From the NCBI GenBank assembly GCA_028693555.1, contig JAQUVD010000004.1, positions 1 through 64,000 of the forward strand: 64,000 nt of DNA, in the 5' to 3' direction. Shown in pieces: positions 1-9,464 of this stretch. Position 1 is the stretch's first letter. Each line of letters starts with the position of its first letter. A model generated the notes under the pieces. It had not been told where the DNA came from and searched no databases. It worked only from the letters and a program-made list of their open reading frames with translations. The position numbers were made by a program, and so were the translations under genes. This DNA comes from Hespellia sp. (GTDB lineage Bacteria > Bacillota > Clostridia > Lachnospirales > Lachnospiraceae).

Positions 1-66
1 TTTTAACTGTCTTACAGTATAATTATCATTGGTGTTTTTATTTATTCGCATAATTAATTATACCAA

Positions 67-104
67 AAAATTGCTCAGACCTCACGGCCTGAGCAATTTT
101 CTTT
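67..104. terminator. Rho-independent terminator before argH
   Basis: A 15-base arm (67-81) pairs with 86-100 with one mismatch around a TCAC loop. It is flanked by A-rich and T-rich tracts, so it could work in both directions. It ends whatever gene lies to the left of the window. Nothing else is recognised in 1-158. Confidence 0.8.
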
Positions 105-158
105 TAGGAGACTTTTTTTACAGCCCCCTTTTTCTTATTATATTGTATCGATTTTTCA

Positions 159-187
159 TTGCAAATCACACTTTAATGTGCTAAACT
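159..187 (+). promoter_or_regulatory. Probable argH promoter
   Basis: TTGCAA (159-164), a 17-base spacer, then TAAACT (182-187), close to a sigma-A consensus. Transcription would begin near 194. That excludes an in-frame ATG at 188 and supports the ATG at 221. Confidence 0.5.
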
Positions 188-220
188 ATGGAACTATACC
201 GAAAGAAAAGAGGTTACTAT

Positions 221-1600
221 ATGGCACAATTATGGGGTGGACGATTTACAAAAGAGACGGATCAGCTTGTATATAATTTCAATGCATCGATTTCTTTTGA
301 TAAAAAGTTTTATGAACAGGATATTCGGGGCAGTATTGCTCATGTTACAATGCTTGCACGACAAGAGATTCTTACAGAGGATGAGAAGACCGCAATTATA
401 GAAGGATTAAATGGAATCAAGAGCGATGTGGAAGATGGAACGCTCGAGATTACCGACAAATATGAAGATATTCACAGTTTTGTTGAAGCCAATCTGATTG
501 ATCGTATCGGTGAACCGGGAAAGAAATTACACACCGGAAGAAGCAGGAATGATCAGGTAGCATTGGATATGAAACTATACACCAGAGATGAGATTCTGGA
601 AGTGGATGCGCTGCTCAAAGAGTTGCTGCGTGTGATTCTTGATACGATGAAGATGCATACGGAAGACTATATGCCGGGATTTACGCATCTGCAGAAGGCA
701 CAGCCAATTACTTTGGCTCATCACATGGGAGCGTATTTTGAGATGTTTAAGCGTGACAGATCCAGATTAATAGACATTCATGCCCGCATGAACACCTGCC
801 CGCTTGGATCAGGAGCGTTGGCTGGAACGACTTATCCGCTGGATCGCAACTATACCGCACAGCTCCTTGGTTTTGACGGACCGACGCTAAACAGCATGGA
901 CGGCGTATCAGACCGGGATTATCTGATTGAATTTTTATCAGCAATGTCTACGATCATGATGCATTTAAGCAGATTTTCGGAGGAAATTATTATCTGGAAT
1001 TCGAACGAATATCGATTTGTAGAAATTGATGATGCATACAGTACCGGAAGCAGTATTATGCCACAGAAGAAGAATCCGGATATCGCGGAGCTTGTCAGAG
1101 GAAAGACCGGACGCGTCTATGGTGCGCTCATGTCGCTGCTGACAACGATGAAGGGAATTCCGCTTGCATATAACAAAGATATGCAGGAGGATAAGGAATT
1201 TGTATTCGATGCAATTGATACAACAAAAGGCTGTCTGGCACTATTTACAGGCATGTTAAAGACAATGAAATACAATAAAGCGAACATGGAAGCAAGTGCA
1301 AAGAATGGATTTACCAATGCAACAGATGCCGCTGATTATCTGGTAAAGCATGGTGTTGCATTCCGGGATGCTCATGGCATTGTTGGACAGTTGGTTCTCT
1401 ATTGTATAGATAAGAATATTGCATTAGATGATATGTCACTGGAAGAATACAAGGCAATATCGTCTGTGTTTGATGAAGATATCTATGAAGCAATCAGTAT
1501 GAAGACCTGTGTGGATACCAGAAAGACAATTGGTGCACCAAGTAAAGAGGCGATGGACAAGGTCATTGCCCTGCATGAGAAATATATGATTGTGGAATAA
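221..1600 (+). CDS. argH: Argininosuccinate lyase
   Basis: Predicted 459-residue cytosolic enzyme that splits argininosuccinate into arginine and fumarate, the last step of arginine synthesis. It starts MAQLWGGRF as in the family and carries the fumarase/aspartase-superfamily signature [11 protein letters not shown], which holds the mobile catalytic serine loop. HTGRSRNDQ near residue 110 is the substrate-binding segment. I chose ATG 221 because AGAGG lies just upstream and the family N-terminus begins there; an in-frame ATG at 188 overlaps the promoter. No other arginine genes lie beside it. asd follows 35 bases later and may be co-transcribed. Confidence 0.96.
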   Translation: MAQLWGGRFTKETDQLVYNFNASISFDKKFYEQDIRGSIAHVTMLARQEILTEDEKTAIIEGLNGIKSDVEDGTLEITDKYEDIHSFVEANLIDRIGEPGKKLHTGRSRNDQVALDMKLYTRDEILEVDALLKELLRVILDTMKMHTEDYMPGFTHLQKAQPITLAHHMGAYFEMFKRDRSRLIDIHARMNTCPLGSGALAGTTYPLDRNYTAQLLGFDGPTLNSMDGVSDRDYLIEFLSAMSTIMMHLSRFSEEIIIWNSNEYRFVEIDDAYSTGSSIMPQKKNPDIAELVRGKTGRVYGALMSLLTTMKGIPLAYNKDMQEDKEFVFDAIDTTKGCLALFTGMLKTMKYNKANMEASAKNGFTNATDAADYLVKHGVAFRDAHGIVGQLVLYCIDKNIALDDMSLEEYKAISSVFDEDIYEAISMKTCVDTRKTIGAPSKEAMDKVIALHEKYMIVE

Positions 1601-1635
1601 CATTTAGAAAATATGAGAGAAAGAGAGACGAAGCA

Positions 1636-2721
1636 ATGGAAAAGAAATTAAGAGTAGGTATTTTAGGCGCAACAGGAATGGTTGGACAGAGATTTATTTC
1701 TCTGCTTGAGAATCACCCATGGTTTGAGGTGGTAACACTGGCAGCAAGTCCACGTTCCGCAGGTAAAACATATGAAGAGGCAGTTGGCGGAAGATGGAAA
1801 ATGGATACACCGATGCCGGAAGCTGTGAAAAAAATAATCGTGCATAATGTGAATGAAGTAGAGGAAGTTGCAGCAACCGTTGATTTTGTATTCAGCGCAG
1901 TTGATATGACAAAAGAAGAGATCAAAGCAATTGAGGAAGCATATGCAAAGACGGAGACACCGGTTGTATCGAACAACAGCGCACACCGCTGGACACCGGA
2001 TGTACCGATGGTCGTTCCGGAGATCAATCCGCAGCACTTTGACATTATTGCATCACAGAAGAAACGTCTTGGAACAACAAGAGGATTCATCGCGGTGAAA
2101 CCAAACTGTTCTATCCAGAGCTACACACCATGTCTGAAAGCATGGGAGGAATTTGAACCAGTAGAAGTTATTGCAACGACATATCAGGCTATTTCCGGTG
2201 CCGGTAAGACATTTAAAGACTGGCCGGAGATGATTGAAAATGTTATTCCATACATTGGTGGAGAAGAAGAAAAGAGTGAGATGGAGCCGCTTCGTGTTCT
2301 TGGTACAATAGAAGGGGATCACATTGAGAAGGCTGCACTTCCGAAAATTTCATGCCAGTGTCTGCGTGTTCCGGTACTGAACGGACATACGGCTGCCGTA
2401 TTTATCAGATTTGCAAAGAAGCCTACAAAAGAACAGTTGATTGAAAAATTAAGAGCTTACAAGGGATTTCCACAGGAAGCAAACCTTCCGAGTGCTCCAA
2501 AACAGTTCATTCAGTATCTGGAAGAAGACAACAGACCACAGGTTAAGATGGATGTTGATTTTGAAAAGGGAATGGGTGTTTCAATCGGGCGTCTTCGCGA
2601 AGATACGATTTATGATTATAAGTTTGTCGGACTTTCACACAATACGGTCCGCGGCGCTGCCGGTGGAGCTGTTCTCTGTGCAGAGGCATTAACAGAAAAA
2701 GGGTTTATCAACGCAAAATAA
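1636..2721 (+). CDS. asd: Aspartate-semialdehyde dehydrogenase
   Basis: Predicted 361-residue NADP-dependent enzyme that reduces aspartyl phosphate to aspartate semialdehyde, feeding lysine/diaminopimelate, threonine and methionine synthesis. The N-terminal Rossmann motif is GILGATGMVGQRF. The catalytic cysteine lies in PNCSIQ, and the SNNSAHR and SGAGKTFKDWPE segments are typical of the archaeal/fungal branch of Asd rather than the E. coli type. It ends in a terminator at 2734. lysA, also on the diaminopimelate route, lies 31 kb away. Confidence 0.94.
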   Translation: MEKKLRVGILGATGMVGQRFISLLENHPWFEVVTLAASPRSAGKTYEEAVGGRWKMDTPMPEAVKKIIVHNVNEVEEVAATVDFVFSAVDMTKEEIKAIEEAYAKTETPVVSNNSAHRWTPDVPMVVPEINPQHFDIIASQKKRLGTTRGFIAVKPNCSIQSYTPCLKAWEEFEPVEVIATTYQAISGAGKTFKDWPEMIENVIPYIGGEEEKSEMEPLRVLGTIEGDHIEKAALPKISCQCLRVPVLNGHTAAVFIRFAKKPTKEQLIEKLRAYKGFPQEANLPSAPKQFIQYLEEDNRPQVKMDVDFEKGMGVSIGRLREDTIYDYKFVGLSHNTVRGAAGGAVLCAEALTEKGFINAK

Positions 2722-2733
2722 GAAGTGCGAAGG

Positions 2734-2768
2734 GAAACTGTTTCGGTCATTCGGGACAGTTTCTTTTC
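2734..2768 (+). terminator. Terminator after asd
   Basis: GAAACTGT (2734-2741) pairs with ACAGTTTC (2756-2763), followed by TTTTCT. Confidence 0.7.
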
Positions 2769-2800
2769 TGTTTCTGGCTCTTTTAAAACATACGACTTCG

Positions 2801-2809
2801 TGATACAAT
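2801..2809 (+). promoter_or_regulatory. Possible extended -10 for ppk1
   Basis: TG, one base, then TACAAT (2804-2809) lies 34 bases before the ppk1 start. The -35 region is poor (TTTTAA), so this is tentative. Confidence 0.35.
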
Positions 2810-2842
2810 AATTGATAGAATTTGAGTGGGAGGATAAAGGAC

Positions 2843-4951
2843 ATGAGTAAAGAAAAGCTGATTTATACACAAAACAGAGAATTGTCCTGGCTGCGTTTTA
2901 ATAAGCGTGTCTTAGAAGAAGCGCAGGATAGTACAGTTCCACTATTAGAGAGAATGAAATTTGTTGCGATCTTTACGAGCAATTTAGACGAGTTTTTTAT
3001 GATCCGGGTGGGCAGTCTGTATGATATGTCACTTGTGGATGAAAAGACCGTTGACATCAAATCAGGATGGACCATTCGGGAACAACTGGACCAGATCTAT
3101 TCCGTGGTCAGACCGATGTACAAAGAACGTGACAAGACCTATGCAGAGATCAAAAAGCAGTTGAATCCTTACGGGGTCTGCGGACTTGATATGAAAGAAT
3201 TAGAGCCCCAGGAAAAGAAATATGTAAAAAAGTATTTCAAAGAACAGATTCTTCCGATTCTTTCACCACAGATCGTGGATGTGAACCATCCATTCCCACA
3301 TCTTCTGAATAAAGCAGTCTATGTCATTGCGAACCTTAAGATGGAAAACAAGGTCATGCTCGGCATTGTGCCGGTTCCACAATTCATTTCTGATATTTTG
3401 TATCTGCCCGGTACAGATATTCGTTATATCCGTATGGAAAAAGTGATCATGGAATACATGGAACTTGTGTTTGAAAAGTATGCGGTATCGGATAAGAATT
3501 ATATCTGCGTGACTCGAAATGCCGATATTTCTCCGGATGATGATGCCTATGCTGACAATGATGATTTTCGCTTTATTATGAAGCAGACCTTAAGTCGAAG
3601 ACGAAAAATGGCTGTGGTACGTCTTGAAGCAGCATCGCCATTTACAAAAGAAACAGAAGTCTTTTTCTGCGATAAATTTCAGATTACTCCAAATCAGATA
3701 TTTCGAACAAAGATACCAATGAAATTGGATTTCATCTTTGCAGTCGCGGATAAGGTGCCTGTTTCCATGCGCCGCTCCCTGAACTATGAGCCGTTTTCAC
3801 CACAGATATCATCGATGGTTGCGGGTGGGAGTGTGATGAATCAGGTGAAGAAGCATGATATCATTCTGTCTTATCCTTATGAGAGCATGGACCCGTTCCT
3901 TCAGATGATCAAAGAAGCATCTGTAGATCCGAATGTTATGACAATCAAGATTACAATCTATCGTCTTGCCAAGAAGACAAGACTGGTAGAATATCTCTGT
4001 GCAGCTGCAGAAAACGGAAAAGAGGTAACCGCCTTAATTGAGCTGCGGGCGCGTTTTGACGAACAGAATAATATCGACTGGTCAGAGAGAATGGAAGAGG
4101 CCGGATGTCGTGTAATCTATGGCTTTGAAGGATACAAAGTTCATTCGAAGATCTGTCAGATTACATATCGCAGCAGAAATGAGATTAAGTATCTGACACA
4201 GATCGGTACCGGCAATTACAACGAGAAGACAGCGAAAATGTACACTGACTACTCACTGATGACTGGAAATCAGTCGATTGGTGAAGACGGTGTGGAATTC
4301 TTTAAGAACATGTCAATCAGCAATCTGGATGGCGTGTATAAGAACCTGATTGTATCTCCGACGAGCCTGAAGCAGAAGATACTGCGCTGTATGGATGAAG
4401 AGATTGCAAAGGGAGCAGATGGCAGAATCGTGATGAAGATGAACTCTGTGACAGATATGGATTTCATGAAAAAGGTTTCAGAAGCATCGCAGGCAGGTGT
4501 GAAAGTTGATCTGATTGTCCGGGGCATCTGCTGTATTCTGCCCGGCATTAAAGATTATACGGAGAATCTGACAGTTTCCAGTGTTGTAGGACGATACCTG
4601 GAACATCCAAGGATCTTTTCATTTGGAAAGGGGCAGAGTCAGAAGCTGTATATTGGTTCTGCTGATATGATGACACGCAATACAGAAAAGCGTGTAGAAG
4701 TTGCTTGTCCGATTTATGATCCACAGATTAAGTCGAGATTGAACCACGATATTAAAATTATGCTCTCTGATAATGTGAAGCGGAGAGTTTTAGAATCAGA
4801 TGGAACGTATCACAAAGTAAAAAAGAGCGAGGGCAAGGAAATTGATTCACAGAAGGAATTCATGAAGCTTGCGCTCACGGCAGAGCCTGCAATTGCAGTC
4901 GAGAAGAAGAAAACGTTCCTGCAAAGAGTAATTGGATATTTCAAAAAGTAA
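2843..4951 (+). CDS. ppk1: Polyphosphate kinase 1
   Basis: Predicted 702-residue enzyme that reversibly transfers the ATP gamma-phosphate to polyphosphate, usually membrane-associated. The N-terminal domain begins with the family's NRELSWLRFNKRVLEEA. The catalytic core contains EGYKVHSKIC, whose histidine is the expected phosphorylated residue, and GTGNYNEKTAKMYTD. The start was set at ATG 2843 because GGGAGG (2828-2833) sits 9 bases upstream; an in-frame TTG at 2822 precedes that site. galM follows after 21 bases. Confidence 0.94.
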   Translation: MSKEKLIYTQNRELSWLRFNKRVLEEAQDSTVPLLERMKFVAIFTSNLDEFFMIRVGSLYDMSLVDEKTVDIKSGWTIREQLDQIYSVVRPMYKERDKTYAEIKKQLNPYGVCGLDMKELEPQEKKYVKKYFKEQILPILSPQIVDVNHPFPHLLNKAVYVIANLKMENKVMLGIVPVPQFISDILYLPGTDIRYIRMEKVIMEYMELVFEKYAVSDKNYICVTRNADISPDDDAYADNDDFRFIMKQTLSRRRKMAVVRLEAASPFTKETEVFFCDKFQITPNQIFRTKIPMKLDFIFAVADKVPVSMRRSLNYEPFSPQISSMVAGGSVMNQVKKHDIILSYPYESMDPFLQMIKEASVDPNVMTIKITIYRLAKKTRLVEYLCAAAENGKEVTALIELRARFDEQNNIDWSERMEEAGCRVIYGFEGYKVHSKICQITYRSRNEIKYLTQIGTGNYNEKTAKMYTDYSLMTGNQSIGEDGVEFFKNMSISNLDGVYKNLIVSPTSLKQKILRCMDEEIAKGADGRIVMKMNSVTDMDFMKKVSEASQAGVKVDLIVRGICCILPGIKDYTENLTVSSVVGRYLEHPRIFSFGKGQSQKLYIGSADMMTRNTEKRVEVACPIYDPQIKSRLNHDIKIMLSDNVKRRVLESDGTYHKVKKSEGKEIDSQKEFMKLALTAEPAIAVEKKKTFLQRVIGYFKK

Positions 4952-4972
4952 TGATAACGGGAGTGTAAATGT

Positions 4973-6019
4973 ATGAGAAAAATGCAAGAGAGGGATTTTG
5001 GGAGAATAAAATCCGGAGAAGAATCAAAATTATATATCTTAACGAACGACAAAGGAATGAGCATTGCAGTCAGTGATTTCGGAGCAACACTGGTGCGCGT
5101 CATTATCCCTGACAGGGATGGTTATCCGGTCGATGTCGTCCTTGGTTATGACCACGCAGAAGAATATGAGAACGGCGGTGTATTCTTTGGGGCAAGCATT
5201 GGAAGAAATGCCAATCGTATTGGCGGCGCGTCCGTTATGATTGATGGTGTGAAATATGATCTGGAAAAAAATGATGGAAAAAACAATCTTCACAGCGGAA
5301 ATGATTTTTATAATAAGCGTATATGGAGAACCCGATACAAAGGGAACCAAAAGGTGAAGTTTGCGCTTCGAAGCGGGGATAACGATCAGGGATATCCCGG
5401 GATGCTTGATATGGAAGTGACCTATGAATTAACGGAAGAGAATGAGGTGAGAATCTCTTACCACTGTTCTCCAAATAAAAATACAATCATTAACATGACA
5501 AATCATAGTTACTTTAATCTGAATGGTCATGCAATGGGGAACATTCTCAAACATGTAGTGGCAATCAATGCAGATGCATTTACACGTGCAGACAGTCAGT
5601 CGATTCCTACCGGAGAGATTGTGCCGGTAAAAGGCACTCCGATGGATTTCAGAAAAAAGAAAACCGTGGGAAGAGACATTGATGCAGAGTATGAGGCACT
5701 TATATTTGGAGGCGGATATGATCATAACTGGGTACTGAATCAGTCCGGCAGATTCAGAAAAGCCGCGATTGCAATCGGTGATCAGACGGGAATCAGGATG
5801 GAAGTATATACGGATCTTCCGGGAATGCAGTTCTACACGGCAAACTTTGTGGAAAATGAGCCGGGAAAAGATGGTGCAGTCTATCAGAAGCGTGATGCAA
5901 TGTGCTTTGAGACTCAGTATTTCCCGGATGCAGTCCATCATGATAATTTTCAACAACCAATCTATAAGGCAGGAGAAATCTATCAAACTTCTACAATGTA
6001 TAAGTTTATAGTGAAATAA
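4973..6019 (+). CDS. galM: Aldose 1-epimerase (mutarotase)
   Basis: Predicted 348-residue cytosolic enzyme interconverting alpha and beta anomers of hexoses. The family landmarks are GASIGRNANRI, the catalytic-histidine segment NMTNHSYFNLNG, GYDHNWVL, and the late glutamate in FETQYFPDA that would act as general base. Length is normal for GalM. It lies 1 base upstream of topB, so the two are probably co-transcribed. No galactose genes are adjacent, so the substrate range is not indicated by context. Confidence 0.92.
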   Translation: MRKMQERDFGRIKSGEESKLYILTNDKGMSIAVSDFGATLVRVIIPDRDGYPVDVVLGYDHAEEYENGGVFFGASIGRNANRIGGASVMIDGVKYDLEKNDGKNNLHSGNDFYNKRIWRTRYKGNQKVKFALRSGDNDQGYPGMLDMEVTYELTEENEVRISYHCSPNKNTIINMTNHSYFNLNGHAMGNILKHVVAINADAFTRADSQSIPTGEIVPVKGTPMDFRKKKTVGRDIDAEYEALIFGGGYDHNWVLNQSGRFRKAAIAIGDQTGIRMEVYTDLPGMQFYTANFVENEPGKDGAVYQKRDAMCFETQYFPDAVHHDNFQQPIYKAGEIYQTSTMYKFIVK

Positions 6020-6020
6020 T

Positions 6021-8066
6021 ATGGGAAAATCAGTATATATTGCAGAAAAACCGAGTGTCGCACAGGAGTTTGCAAAGGCACTAAAATTGAAAACAAGCAG
6101 AAAAGATGGCTATCTGGAATCAGACGAAGCCATTGTAACGTGGTGCGTCGGTCATCTTGTTACAATGAGTTATCCAGAGGTATACGATCCGGCACTGAAA
6201 AAGTGGAGTCTCCAGACGCTGCCGTTTATACCGGAAGAATTCAAATATGAGGTAATTCCGGCTGTTGCAAAGCAGTTTCAGGTTGTAAAAGGAATTCTGA
6301 CAAGAGAGGATGTCGAGACCATTTATGTCTGTACTGACTCGGGACGTGAGGGAGAATATATCTACCGTCTGGTAGAACAGGAGGCTCATGTTACAGGAAA
6401 GGGCAGGAGGCGCGTCTGGATTGATTCACAGACGGAAGATGAGATTCTGCGAGGAATCAGAGAAGCAAAAGATCTGTCAGAATACGACAATCTGAGCGAT
6501 GCAGCGTATTTGCGCGCAAAAGAAGATTATCTGATGGGAATCAATTTTTCAAGGCTGCTGACACTCAAGTATGGAAATAGTATCTCCAATTATCTTGGAA
6601 GTAAATATTCTGTCATTTCGGTCGGAAGAGTGATGACCTGCGTTCTTGGCATGGTGGTGCGAAGAGAGCGTGAAATTCGTGATTTTCTTAAGACTCCGTT
6701 TTATCGTGTACTTAGTACCGTGGATGCCGGTGGTCAGGTGTTTGAAGGCGAATGGCGCGCAGTCAAGGGATCACGCTATTTTGAATCGTATGATCTGTAT
6801 AAAGAAAATGGATTTAAGACAAAAGAAAAAGCACAGGAACTGATCGATTATCTGAGTGAAGATGAACCGGTAAATGCTGTGATTGCTGCAATGGAAAAGA
6901 AGAAGGAAAAGAAGAACCCGCCACTTTTGTACAACCTGGCAGAACTTCAAAATGAATGTTCCAAGCGTTATAAGATCAGTCCGGATGAGACACTGCGTAT
7001 TGTGCAGGAACTTTATGAGAAAAAGCTAGTTACATATCCGAGAACGGATGCAAGAGTCCTGTCATCTGCGGTTGCAAAGGAGATTTCAAAAAATCTGAAC
7101 GGATTGATGAAATACCAGCCCGCAGTTCCGTTTTTACAGGAAATTGTAAAACTCGGGAGTTATAAAGGTCTTGAAAAGACACGATATGTAAATGATAAAC
7201 AGATTACAGACCATTACGCCATTGTACCAACCGGACAGGGACTGAATGCACTTGGAGCTGTCGCAGAAACGGCACGAAAAGTCTATGATACCATTGTACG
7301 AAGATTTCTCAGTATTTTTTATCCGCCGGCAGTCTATCAGAAGGTAAGTATTACAACACAGGTGAAAAATGAAAATTTCTATTCGAGCTTTAAAGTACTG
7401 GCAGAGGAAGGGTATCTTGCAATTGTAGGTGTGCCCGGAAGCCGGAAGGCAGATACTTCGAACGAGCTGGAAGAGACAGAGGAGAACGATTCGAATTCTC
7501 TGGATACGAATTTCTTCTCCATCATCAATAGCCTGAAAAAGGGTGATGTTTTGCCGGTAAAATCACTGGATATCAAAGAGGGAGAGACCTCCCCTCCAAA
7601 ACGATACAATTCCGGTTCGATTATCCTTGCGATGGAAAATGCCGGACAGTTGATTGAAGATGAGGAGCTCCGTGCACAGATCAAGGGAAGTGGAATTGGA
7701 ACGAGTGCAACGCGAGCCGAGATTTTAAAGAAGCTAATCAACATCAAATATCTGTCTCTAAATAAAAAAACACAGATTATCACACCGGATATTCAGGGGG
7801 AAATGGTATTCGATGTCGTGAACAATTCCATCAAATCCTTATTAAATCCAGAGCTTACAGCCAGCTGGGAAAAGGGATTGAATTATGTTGCGGACGGTGA
7901 CATCAGTTCAGATGAATATATGAAAAAACTGGATCATTTTATTGTGAGCAGAACGCAGGGCGTCATTGGACTGAATAATCAATATCAGCTTCGAAATTGT
8001 TATGATGCAGCAGCAAAATTTTATAAAATGCCGGTAAAACAATATACACCAAGAAAGAAAAAATAA
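6021..8066 (+). CDS. topB: DNA topoisomerase III
   Basis: Predicted 681-residue type IA topoisomerase that relaxes negatively supercoiled DNA and decatenates. The N-terminal Toprim domain has VYIAEKPSVAQEFA and the acidic triad segment TDSGREGEYIYR. The active-site tyrosine is in LVTYPRTDARVLS. GSGIGTSATRAEIL is the conserved late core motif. No C-terminal zinc-ribbon cysteines are visible, so this is a short form. The Firmicutes DxGREGE variant fits a chromosomal TopB; plasmid-borne relatives exist, but no mobile genes are nearby. Confidence 0.93.
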   Translation: MGKSVYIAEKPSVAQEFAKALKLKTSRKDGYLESDEAIVTWCVGHLVTMSYPEVYDPALKKWSLQTLPFIPEEFKYEVIPAVAKQFQVVKGILTREDVETIYVCTDSGREGEYIYRLVEQEAHVTGKGRRRVWIDSQTEDEILRGIREAKDLSEYDNLSDAAYLRAKEDYLMGINFSRLLTLKYGNSISNYLGSKYSVISVGRVMTCVLGMVVRREREIRDFLKTPFYRVLSTVDAGGQVFEGEWRAVKGSRYFESYDLYKENGFKTKEKAQELIDYLSEDEPVNAVIAAMEKKKEKKNPPLLYNLAELQNECSKRYKISPDETLRIVQELYEKKLVTYPRTDARVLSSAVAKEISKNLNGLMKYQPAVPFLQEIVKLGSYKGLEKTRYVNDKQITDHYAIVPTGQGLNALGAVAETARKVYDTIVRRFLSIFYPPAVYQKVSITTQVKNENFYSSFKVLAEEGYLAIVGVPGSRKADTSNELEETEENDSNSLDTNFFSIINSLKKGDVLPVKSLDIKEGETSPPKRYNSGSIILAMENAGQLIEDEELRAQIKGSGIGTSATRAEILKKLINIKYLSLNKKTQIITPDIQGEMVFDVVNNSIKSLLNPELTASWEKGLNYVADGDISSDEYMKKLDHFIVSRTQGVIGLNNQYQLRNCYDAAAKFYKMPVKQYTPRKKK

Positions 8067-8081
8067 AAAGGAGTTTGAAAA

Positions 8082-8756
8082 ATGATGAATGAATTAACAG
8101 TAAAAGAGATGTATGAGAGTCTTGATGAGACAATTGCAAAAGATATTTTTGAGGGGGTTACCTATCCGTGGGAAGTTCTTCCGAAGATCGGCGCTTTCAT
8201 CTTAGACCTCGGAGCATCCCTGAGTGAAGAAGAGTACGATAAAGTAGGAGAAGATGTCTGGATTGCAAAATCAGCCAATGTATTTCCAAGTGCATACATT
8301 CATGGACCGGCTATCATTGGAAAAGAAGCCGAGGTGAGACACTGCGCCTTTATCCGTGGAAATGCAATTGTCGGAGAGGGATGTGTTGTCGGTAATTCCA
8401 CAGAGCTGAAAAATGTTATTCTATTTAACAAAGTACAGGTTCCACATTACAATTATGTCGGCGATTCCGTTCTGGGGTTTAAATCGCATATGGGTGCGGG
8501 ATCAATCACCTCGAATGTAAAGTCGGATAAGAAACTGGTTGTTGTAAAGACTCCGGACCGAAACATCGAGACTGGTATGAAGAAATTCGGAGCAATGCTG
8601 GGCGACCATGTAGAAGTTGGATGCGGTACGGTTCTGAATCCGGGAAGTGTTGTCGGCGCTCATACAGATATTTATCCGCTCTCTATGGTACGCGGCTTTG
8701 TTCCGGCTGGAAGCATCTATAAGAAACAGGGAGAAGTCGTAAAGAAAAGATTGTAA
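8082..8756 (+). CDS. Left-handed beta-helix (hexapeptide-repeat) acyl- or nucleotidyltransferase-like protein
   Basis: 224 residues. The middle and C-terminus show hexapeptide repeats of the left-handed beta-helix type (for example IHGPAIIGKEAEVRHCAFIRGNAIVGEG), resembling the C-terminal half of GlmU-type proteins. The N-terminal nucleotidyltransferase domain of true GlmU is absent, so it cannot make UDP-GlcNAc alone. Substrate unknown; acetyltransfer to a sugar is the likeliest chemistry. An AAAGGAG site precedes tandem ATGs at 8082/8085. It follows topB by 15 bases. Confidence 0.75.
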   Translation: MMNELTVKEMYESLDETIAKDIFEGVTYPWEVLPKIGAFILDLGASLSEEEYDKVGEDVWIAKSANVFPSAYIHGPAIIGKEAEVRHCAFIRGNAIVGEGCVVGNSTELKNVILFNKVQVPHYNYVGDSVLGFKSHMGAGSITSNVKSDKKLVVVKTPDRNIETGMKKFGAMLGDHVEVGCGTVLNPGSVVGAHTDIYPLSMVRGFVPAGSIYKKQGEVVKKRL

Positions 8757-8807
8757 AATAATCTGATTTTATCTAGATTTTACTTTCTTTTCTGTTCATG
8801 TATCGTG

Positions 8808-8813
8808 TATAAT
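8808..8813 (+). promoter_or_regulatory. Possible -10 of mgsA promoter
   Basis: A perfect TATAAT hexamer preceded by TG, 50 bases before mgsA. No convincing -35 at standard spacing. Confidence 0.4.
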
Positions 8814-8863
8814 AAATAAGGAGAAGAATATTCCTGAAAAAGGATAGGAAAGAAGGTAGAAGA

Positions 8864-9340
8864 ATGTTGAATCAAGAATATGTAGATTTTGAAATTCCTG
8901 CAACAAAGCATATCGCATTAATTGCACATGATGGCAAGAAAAAAGAGCTGGTTGCATGGTGTGATAAGAATCAGGAAATCTTAAAAAGCCATTTTTTATG
9001 TGGAACGGGTACAACAGCAAGATTAATTGCTGAAAAGACCGGACTTCCGGTGAAGGGATACAACAGCGGTCCATTAGGCGGGGATCAGCAGGTGGGTGCG
9101 AAGATTGCAGAAGGAGCCATTGATTTTGTCATCTTCTTATCAGATCCGTTAGAAGCACAGCCTCATGACCCGGATGTCAAGGCACTGCTTCGTATTGCAC
9201 AGGTCTATGATATTCCGATGGCGAACAATCTGGCGACAGCGGATTTTATGCTGTTCTCCAAGTTTATGAATGAGCCATATCATCGCAAGGTTGAGAATTT
9301 CCACAAAGTAGTACAGGATCGTGTGGATTCCATGAAATAG
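8864..9340 (+). CDS. mgsA: Methylglyoxal synthase
   Basis: Predicted 158-residue enzyme that converts dihydroxyacetone phosphate to methylglyoxal and phosphate, an overflow valve for triose phosphate. The opening IALIAHDGKKKELVAWC and the central GPLGGDQQVGAKIAEGAID are the family's phosphate-binding and catalytic segments, and DPLEAQPHDPDVKALLR contains the catalytic aspartates. It stands alone between a weak promoter and a possible terminator. Methylglyoxal can be reduced to lactaldehyde and 1,2-propanediol, substrates of the distant BMC locus, but nothing in the sequence ties the two together. Confidence 0.95.
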   Translation: MLNQEYVDFEIPATKHIALIAHDGKKKELVAWCDKNQEILKSHFLCGTGTTARLIAEKTGLPVKGYNSGPLGGDQQVGAKIAEGAIDFVIFLSDPLEAQPHDPDVKALLRIAQVYDIPMANNLATADFMLFSKFMNEPYHRKVENFHKVVQDRVDSMK

Positions 9341-9347
9341 ACAGACG

Positions 9348-9393
9348 CCATATGGAGAAATAAATTGACATTTTTTTCTTCATATGGTATTTT
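9348..9393 (+). terminator. Imperfect terminator-like hairpin after mgsA
   Basis: CCATATGGAGAAA (from 9348) pairs imperfectly with TTTCTTCATATGG (to 9387), followed by TATTTTTA. It overlaps the next promoter, so its role as a terminator is uncertain. Confidence 0.4.
9365..9393 (+). promoter_or_regulatory. Promoter of the sodium:solute symporter
   Basis: TTGACA (9365-9370), 17-base spacer, TATTTT (9388-9393): a strong -35 with a near-consensus -10. Confidence 0.6.
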
Positions 9394-9413
9394 TATGAAA
9401 GAATACTTTGATA

Positions 9414-9436
9414 CTTTAAAGCGTTACGCTTTAAAG
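9414..9436 (+). promoter_or_regulatory. Perfect inverted repeat in the symporter leader
   Basis: CTTTAAAGCG (9414-9423) and CGCTTTAAAG (9427-9436) flank TTA, just downstream of the promoter. There is no T-tract, so it looks more like a repressor site or leader hairpin than a terminator. The binding factor is unknown. Confidence 0.5.
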
Positions 9437-9464
9437 CAAAGGGAATGAGAGGGAATTTTGGAAT

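Noticed and set aside
188-220. Longer argH start at ATG 188
   Set aside because: It overlaps the -10 of the likely promoter and lacks a ribosome site; ATG 221 matches the family N-terminus.
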